NCBI GenBank assembly: GCA_001247695.2
Contig: LGRX02010072.1
Coordinates: 1 to 11,833 of the forward strand
Origin: Cymbomonas tetramitiformis
Taxonomy: Eukaryota; Chlorophyta; Pyramimonadophyceae; Pyramimonadales; Pyramimonadaceae
Direction of reading: 5' to 3'
Length of the DNA: 11,833 nt
Below are positions 7,600-11,833 of this stretch, one piece after another (position 1 is the stretch's first letter; each line of letters starts with the position of its first letter). The notes beneath the pieces are model-generated. The model saw nothing but the letters and a program-made list of their open reading frames with translations. It searched no databases and was not told the DNA's origin. The position numbers were made by a program, and so were the translations under genes.

Positions 7600-7970
7600 A
7601 TTAACATATCATTTGGCTCTGGCCCACATTTTTTTTAAATTGACCCAATTTTTTTTTTGAAATTTTTCCTAAAGTCACCTAAATTTTTCCTCCCTTTTTG
7701 AAAAGGCCCCTAATTTTTTCCTAAATTTTTTTCAATAATTAGCCGATCTCGCGGGCCCCATACACGCCCAAACCGGTTCGCTGAGACGCGGAGACGCTTG
7801 CCCTAGGCCCCTATTTCTTTTACAATCACCCAAATTGGCCTAAGAACCTATTTCATACTAATTTGTTCAGCTTGGCAACCTATTGGCAACCTTCAGACCT
7901 GTAAAACCTATATGAAATATGATCGATAACAGGTTTCAAGACTAATTAAACCGGTTATGAGACTACGACA
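7600..7970. other. T-rich tract and AACCTAT-containing DNA, no gene
   Basis: Runs of 7-9 T separated by short C-rich words fill 7629-7732. From 7740 the DNA is less biased and repeats AACCTAT (for example about 7846 and 7876). TATTTCATA near 7850 is the inverse of TATGAAATA near 7911. Confidence 0.45.
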
Positions 7971-8104
7971 CGCAATAGGTTTTGCTTAGGCATCACAATT
8001 GAGGTTTGGAGGGGCTACCTTGCTTGTCGTTGCCAACAAGGGCAACGGGAAACAAGGCAATCTTGGAATGTGAATATGTGATGCCTATCACAAATCCTAT
8101 TATC
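7971..8104. repeat. Foldback element or long imperfect hairpin
   Basis: TAGGCATCAC at 7987-7996 is the exact inverse of GTGATGCCTA at 8078-8087. The pairing extends outward with gaps: AATAGGTTTTG on the left against CAAATCCTATT on the right. Inside, CGTTGCC (8028-8034) pairs with GGCAACG (8041-8047) across a 6-base loop, with further pairing of CCTTGCTTGT and AAACAAGG. The whole segment can fold into one imperfect stem of about 130 bases. It could be a MITE-like element or a small-RNA precursor. It lies 66 bp from the end of the hAT remnant. Confidence 0.6.
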
Positions 8105-8169
8105 AAGCACGAGTAAATAAGATATTCAGTCGAAGTAGATGGATATTATCATTATTACGAGTGAAGTCA

Positions 8170-8535
8170 TCACTGAATAAACATATTACAACCGCTTGTT
8201 GTACGCTTGTACCTAAGCATCAAAGCTGCCTGTAGATAGTCACCAAGGCAATTGTCCTGATCTTCACCAAACATCTCCTTCAGCAAAGAAAATTCACGCT
8301 CACACGCACAGGAGTTCGGTGAGAAAGAAAAGCAAATCCTATGCAACGACTTGTTCCTGGCGTAAGCTAGCTCTAGCCGAGACCTCGGGCGACGAAGAGA
8401 GTCGTTGATATCGCTATGCTGAGAACTCTCAACGGATGGCCTCACTTTCACAATTTGACTGCCTTGAAGATACATGAGAAGATCGGAACTTGAATTGCGG
8501 CGGTAATGCGGTATCCGACTATCTGTCTGTGTCAC
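8170..8535 (-). pseudogene. hAT-type transposase fragment, C-terminal dimerisation domain
   Basis: The ORF reads 121 residues to TGA at 8170-8172. Residues about 72-110 match the hAT C-terminal dimerisation region. The sequence runs from SPNS into ACEREFSLLKEMFG, then DQDN, and on through DYLQAALMLRYKR. Family members typically have a Ser-Ala-Cys/Ser-Glu-Arg-x-Phe-Ser-Leu-Leu core followed by a helix rich in Leu and Ala; the second Arg/Val position is Glu here. In the active enzyme this domain mediates dimerisation of the DNA transposase. The upstream 70 residues look unlike the usual Trp-rich segment before the domain, and a stop codon lies directly before the GTG at 8535. No DDE catalytic part, BED finger or terminal repeats were found in the window. 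It is probably the last exon or a decayed piece of an element. This call is from memory of the family, not a search. Confidence 0.7.
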
Positions 8536-8589
8536 GTCTCACGTCGACGTGTAAAGTATGGGAATGACAGCAGCCATCGCGATCGCGGA

Positions 8590-8770
8590 GACATATTCGA
8601 TATCCCCCCAGATTTTTCACCAACCCCGCCCATATTTTTATTCTATTTTTTTACATCTTCTAATCAAATTTTGACTTATTTTGAAGAACGCACCCAAATT
8701 TTGATCAAATTTTGAAATTTTTTTCAGGCCAAAAACGCACCCAAATTTTTAATCAAATTTTGAAAAATCC
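8590..8770. repeat. T/A-rich tract with a 46-bp duplicated module
   Basis: AACGCACCCAAATTTTGATC at about 8688 recurs as AACGCACCCAAATTTTTAATC at about 8734, each followed by AAATTTTGAAA. Together with the T runs nearby, this gives strongly AT-skewed DNA just upstream of the hAT remnant. TTTGATCAAA is palindromic. Confidence 0.65.
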
Positions 8771-8822
8771 TGGCCAGTGCCAACATATCATGCTGTTTTC
8801 GACACAGACATGATGATATATC

Positions 8823-8866
8823 GGGCAACAACTCAAGAACTGTTGGGCAACAACCCTAAAACTGTA
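8823..8866. repeat. 22-bp direct repeat, two copies
   Basis: GGGCAACAACTCAAGAACTG at 8823 and GGGCAACAACCCTAAAACTG at 8845 are adjacent units differing at about four of 22 positions. Confidence 0.8.
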
Positions 8867-8893
8867 ACAGCTGCTTCCTATAAGGACTGCATG

Positions 8894-8921
8894 CTATAAG
8901 CTATAAGCTATAAGCTATGAG
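8894..8921. repeat. 7-bp tandem repeat CTATAAG x4
   Basis: Three exact CTATAAG units (8894-8914) are followed by CTATGAG. Confidence 0.9.
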
Positions 8922-9313
8922 GTATATAGGCAACTGACTGCCTATTATGTGTTCACACTTCCTCGAAGGGGGAAGAAGGTGGATAGGATTATACACATAT
9001 CCATTTTTCCGATCTGGTGATTATGATGGATTGCTTTTGATAAAATCACTGCATCCACAAGTAACGTTGAAATCTGTACAACGTTAAATCCACCAGGGGT
9101 GTCACTAATAAAGTGTAAACTCGGATGGGAAACTATATCCCGATGACTATAAGTTGACTTTTGCTCAGCATTTAATTATGTAAGTTTGAAATGCTGAACT
9201 ATATACATAACATATAACCTGATACCATGCTTAATTGCATTTCCTGGATCAGAAGATGATAGTTATATAATGTATATATATATATATCCCACCTGATATA
9301 CTTTGGCACTATA
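8922..9313. other. Gene-free spacer with a TA microsatellite
   Basis: No gene is seen. A (TA)7 tract lies at 9273-9287. The minus-strand ORF of 162 codons crossing into this region (9199-9687) is not called because it reads through the microsatellite as an IYIYT stretch and shows no domain. Confidence 0.5.
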
Positions 9314-9420
9314 GCCGTACATAAGAGTGGGAAGGACAAGTGCATCGTTGAAAAACTGGTTGATATAGTCCCAGTGCTGAAGGCAGAAATTGGCACCCGA
9401 ATAACAGCTGATAACTGTTG
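9314..9420. repeat. Dispersed diverged repeat, copy B
   Basis: Counterpart of 6362-6490, same orientation. On the minus strand it lies between an acceptor-like CTCAG (just before GACAAAGGAG, near 9464) and a donor-like CAGGTGGG (near 9293), so it could be a decayed exon. All three minus frames over the best-matching 50 bases stay similar between the copies, so the coding frame, if any, is undecided. Confidence 0.55.
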
Positions 9421-9833
9421 GTGACCACCATGCAAGACCTTCCAAGCGTAACTCCTTTGTCCTGAGATGCAAGTGAATTGTTCATAATATGTTGACATCA
9501 CATTATAAAAGCATTCTGATAAAAACCCTATATATTCATATGAGCTGTCATCACTACAATGACATTGGTTTTTGAATCGTCGAAATGAGTATAACTCCGA
9601 TGAATTCATTAGTACAGAATAAGCTGTTGAGATTATTCCTCCGACTGGATTGCAATCATTCACAATCCCTGTACATTCCGGTGACAAAATATTGCACTGG
9701 ACTGATCACCACATTGGTATAATCTGTGATATAATTATAAGTCACCAGAGAAAGCATTGCAATCAGCACAATGCTGTCTAGACTCACAAAGATGAGTAAC
9801 ATATATTCTCAGATGTAATAAATAAAGGCACAA
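9421..9833. other. Gene-free AT-rich spacer
   Basis: Only short, unconvincing ORFs occur. I see no RNA gene and no clear repeat. Confidence 0.4.
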
Positions 9834-9913
9834 TGTGACCTACGCTAAAATCGCGTATGCTCGGGCACTGTATTGTGACCTGCGCTAAGATCGTGTATGC
9901 ATGGACACAACAT
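9834..9913. repeat. 40-bp direct repeat, two copies
   Basis: TGTGACCTACGCTAAAATCG at 9834 recurs as TGTGACCTGCGCTAAGATCG at 9874. About 31 of 40 bases match and most differences fall in the last third of the unit. The repeat is less AT-rich than its surroundings. Confidence 0.85.
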
Positions 9914-10600
9914 GACTCGTGCCAATGACGTGGACATATTTTATGCCACGACATCACATCTGAAATCAATAAATCACTCAGAGAGAAGGTGTTGACATCA
10001 GTATAGCACCATTATACATATAGTCATGAGGATTTTAAAGAAGACATAGTCTCTCCGATATTGACAAACATGGTACACACACATATATATCAAACCATGC
10101 AGAACTCCATGAAGTTGACACATACATCAGCCATGACATACATATGAGCTTGATTTTGAAAACCTAGACATTGTATACATCTGGTCTAGCATGTATCCAG
10201 ACTAAAATTGTATATTGACACGGTGCAAGCACTATAGCCTCTGCCACCGATGATCATTGAAAAGGCTGGGCAACCATTCTTGATATTTCATACATATCAT
10301 CTGATTGGATCATTAAAGGTGTCAAGATTACTCAATGCAATATGCAGGCCACGGCCTGAGTACAACACCTAGAAAGATCAAAGCCACTGAGCTGACCAAT
10401 GCAGCATAAATGCTAGCTGCCTTGAAGGCTATACAATAAGCCTATTGCCCTTATGTCTTGATATGTATCCGTGTATTGGCATCTCTTTGAGGTAATTATA
10501 CCTACTGAATGAGCCATACCAACCATCTTGTCTTCATTGATCATTACATATCGCCATTGAGCAATGCCTATTCTGTGAGATTATATATCACGAGGCATTT
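9914..10600. other. Gene-free AT-rich region
   Basis: No convincing gene. TTGACA and ATATTGACA words recur (for example about 9991, 10058, 10116 and 10209). A faint similarity between 9990-10055 and 10115-10175 (TACATAT...GATTTT.AA) may mark an old duplication. Confidence 0.4.
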
Positions 10601-10695
10601 CATTAGGGAAGCGCCTTTTTTGTGTCGCGAGGTGTATTTTTTTTGTCGTGTCGCAAACAGATCCGATTATACTCAACATTATACACCGACGGTTC

Positions 10696-10719
10696 GCAGC
10701 TTTTTCAAAAAAAAGCTGC
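10696..10719. repeat. Perfect 10-bp hairpin GCAGCTTTTT/AAAAAGCTGC
   Basis: The arms at 10696-10705 and 10710-10719 are exact inverses around the 4-base loop CAAA. It lies in a stretch with several T tracts (10615-10642 and 10816-10824). In a bacterium it might be read as a terminator, but the setting is eukaryotic, so I leave its role open. Confidence 0.75.
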
Positions 10720-10945
10720 AAGGCCCTGCGTTTCCCTTATAGGAGCGAAACAGGTTTTCCTGGAAAAAGTGACATCGACGCACACGATACTACCAGAACT
10801 GTCCACCTTTGGGGCCCTTTTTTACGGAAACAGTGTGATTTCCCTGTCTGATCGGGAGTAACCGCCCATATATAATTATATTGCAGTCCACACCGGTCAC
10901 CTTAAGATGGCAAGCAGGAGAGTTATACAAATCGGTGGAGCATTG

Positions 10946-11384
10946 CCGCCAATCAGAGACGCATAGAATATTCCTGGGCGTAGTATCGAATTATGGATAT
11001 TCATGCAGAAGTTATCAGCGCGACAGATTTCAGATGGCGTATAAAAGAGATTTCCGACTGATCGCCAATCGGAGGAGCCATGAGATTAGATAAACTCCAT
11101 GAATATGGGTCACACGCGAAATACCATAAGCTGACTGTGCACGTACAAGGAGCACGTTTTTTTTGTATAATTATAGAAGGCGCACGTGCTACAGATTTCA
11201 GGGTGTTTTACATGAGATGTTTTGGACTGATCGCCCATAACCGCCAATAAGAAGTGCGAGCGCCTGAGATAGGCACCATGAATATGGGACGACAAGGGAA
11301 AGGGATCACACGACAAAAACGAGATGGTTTGCAGACGATGGATAAGCCAATCAGCGACGCGATCAGTTTCGATTTATATATTGG
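10946..11384 (+). promoter_or_regulatory. CCAAT-box cluster with TATA-like sequences
   Basis: CCAAT occurs at 10949-10953, 11065-11069, 11244-11248 and 11347-11351, always preceded by G. Three sites read GCCAATC(A/G)G, close to the NF-Y consensus. The first and last share GCCAATCAGNGACGC (14 of 15). TATAAAAG lies at 11040-11047, about 90 bp after the first CCAAT, and TATATATT at 11375-11382 follows the last. ATTGG, the reverse form, lies at 11380-11384. GCCAATCAGCGACGCG with a nearby TATA resembles histone-type promoters, but no histone or other clear ORF follows within the window. Confidence 0.45.
11023..11288. repeat. Diverged promoter-like repeat, two copies 168 bp apart
   Basis: ACAGATTTCAG starts at 11023 and 11191. 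Downstream each copy has GACTGATCGCC, a CCAAT box, TGAGAT and CCATGAATATGGG (ending 11109 and 11288). The order of words is preserved though the copies differ in length (87 versus 98 bp). Between them AGCACGT (11151-11157) and ACGTGCT (11184-11190) form an inverted repeat. The palindrome TATAATTATA occurs at 11166-11175 and earlier at 10871-10880. Confidence 0.65.
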
Positions 11385-11468
11385 TAAATTAAAAAACTGC
11401 ACCACAAAAAGCCCTTAAGTGTGGCTCCCTCGCGACAAATGCGATGCGACAGGTTCCAGACTTTCGCA

Positions 11469-11549
11469 ACATGCTGACATGGCATGGGTTTGCGACACGA
11501 CAAAAAAAATTCACCTGGCAGACATGCTGACATGGCATGGGTTTGCGAC
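11469..11549. repeat. Exact 28-bp direct repeat, 53 bp apart
   Basis: The 28 bases at 11469-11496 recur without change at 11522-11549. The copies begin ACATGCTGACATGGCATGG and end GTTTGCGAC, and are separated by 25 bp containing an A8 run. Being identical among otherwise decayed repeats, this duplication is probably recent. Confidence 0.9.
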
Positions 11550-11833
11550 GAACATTACAGTGTCACAGTTGACCCGAAACACTGTCATCAACTTTCATTC
11601 TGAATTTTCATCCGCTATCTTCATCCAGACATGGACCCACGCGGGCCGCGGCTGGCTGATTTCATATATCAAATATTCACTCACACGTTAATTCTATAAG
11701 CTTTCATTATGCGGCGCACCTGACACCGTTGCCTGCTGTGTCCCGCATTTTTGTTCTGCTGCATGTATCGCGCATACTAACTATTTCCCGGTTAAATCCC
11801 ATCATCCTTGCTGAGTAGCGTTTCCTTGTTTTA
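11550..11833. other. Right-edge sequence, no gene recognised
   Basis: The plus-strand ORF ending at 11691 starts at a GTG and is spanned in part by the direct repeat, so it is not called. I see no RNA gene or further repeat. Confidence 0.4.

Noticed and set aside
9199..9687. 162-codon minus-strand ORF, the longest in the window
   Set aside because: It reads through a TA microsatellite, shows no domain, and overlaps a repeat copy whose better-conserved frame is different.

Overview
The window looks like nuclear DNA of an intron-bearing eukaryote. The best evidence is a minus-strand gene at about 2.1-3.55 kb. Its three exons join through GT-AG introns with matching phases, and one donor is GTAAGT. 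No Shine-Dalgarno-led, tightly packed ORFs of a bacterial kind are present. The lineage cannot be fixed from sequence alone. A repeat-rich plant or alga, or another protist, is possible, but this is only an impression from gene sparsity, small introns and abundant satellite DNA.

Layout: (1) 1-360 is the 3' end of an unrecognised plus-strand coding exon that runs off the left edge. (2) About 499-1510 is a tandem satellite of 173-174 bp units; each carries a CAAAATGGCC/GGCCATTTTG inverted repeat, and divergence rises toward the right edge. (3) 1551-1912 holds a second, unrelated array of about 170 bp ending in a 24-bp near-palindrome. (4) 2097-3547 (minus) is a three-exon gene of about 365 codons. 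Exon 2 appears to carry a one-base frameshift, and a piece of the first visible exon is duplicated just upstream. (5) 3700-4200 is a mosaic of T-tract repeats, a tRNA B-box-like motif, a 9-bp minisatellite and a 60-bp tandem repeat. (6) 4200-7000 is gene-poor DNA with scattered inverted repeats. (7) 7000-7760 is a decayed array of about 169 bp followed by T-rich DNA. (8) 7971-8104 is a long foldback structure. (9) 8170-8535 (minus) is a remnant of a hAT-type transposase dimerisation domain. (10) 8590-10600 is gene-poor DNA with short direct repeats and a second copy of a segment also found near 6.4 kb. (11) 10940-11385 holds four CCAAT boxes with TATA-like sequences, resembling a promoter region without a visible gene. 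(12) 11469-11549 contains an exact 28-bp direct repeat.

No operon-like or multi-gene system is visible, and nothing here amounts to a new functional system. The most unusual features are the recurrence of 167-174 bp spacings in five apparently unrelated repeat families, repeat vocabulary shared between the satellite and the introns of the gene, and the promoter-like CCAAT cluster.
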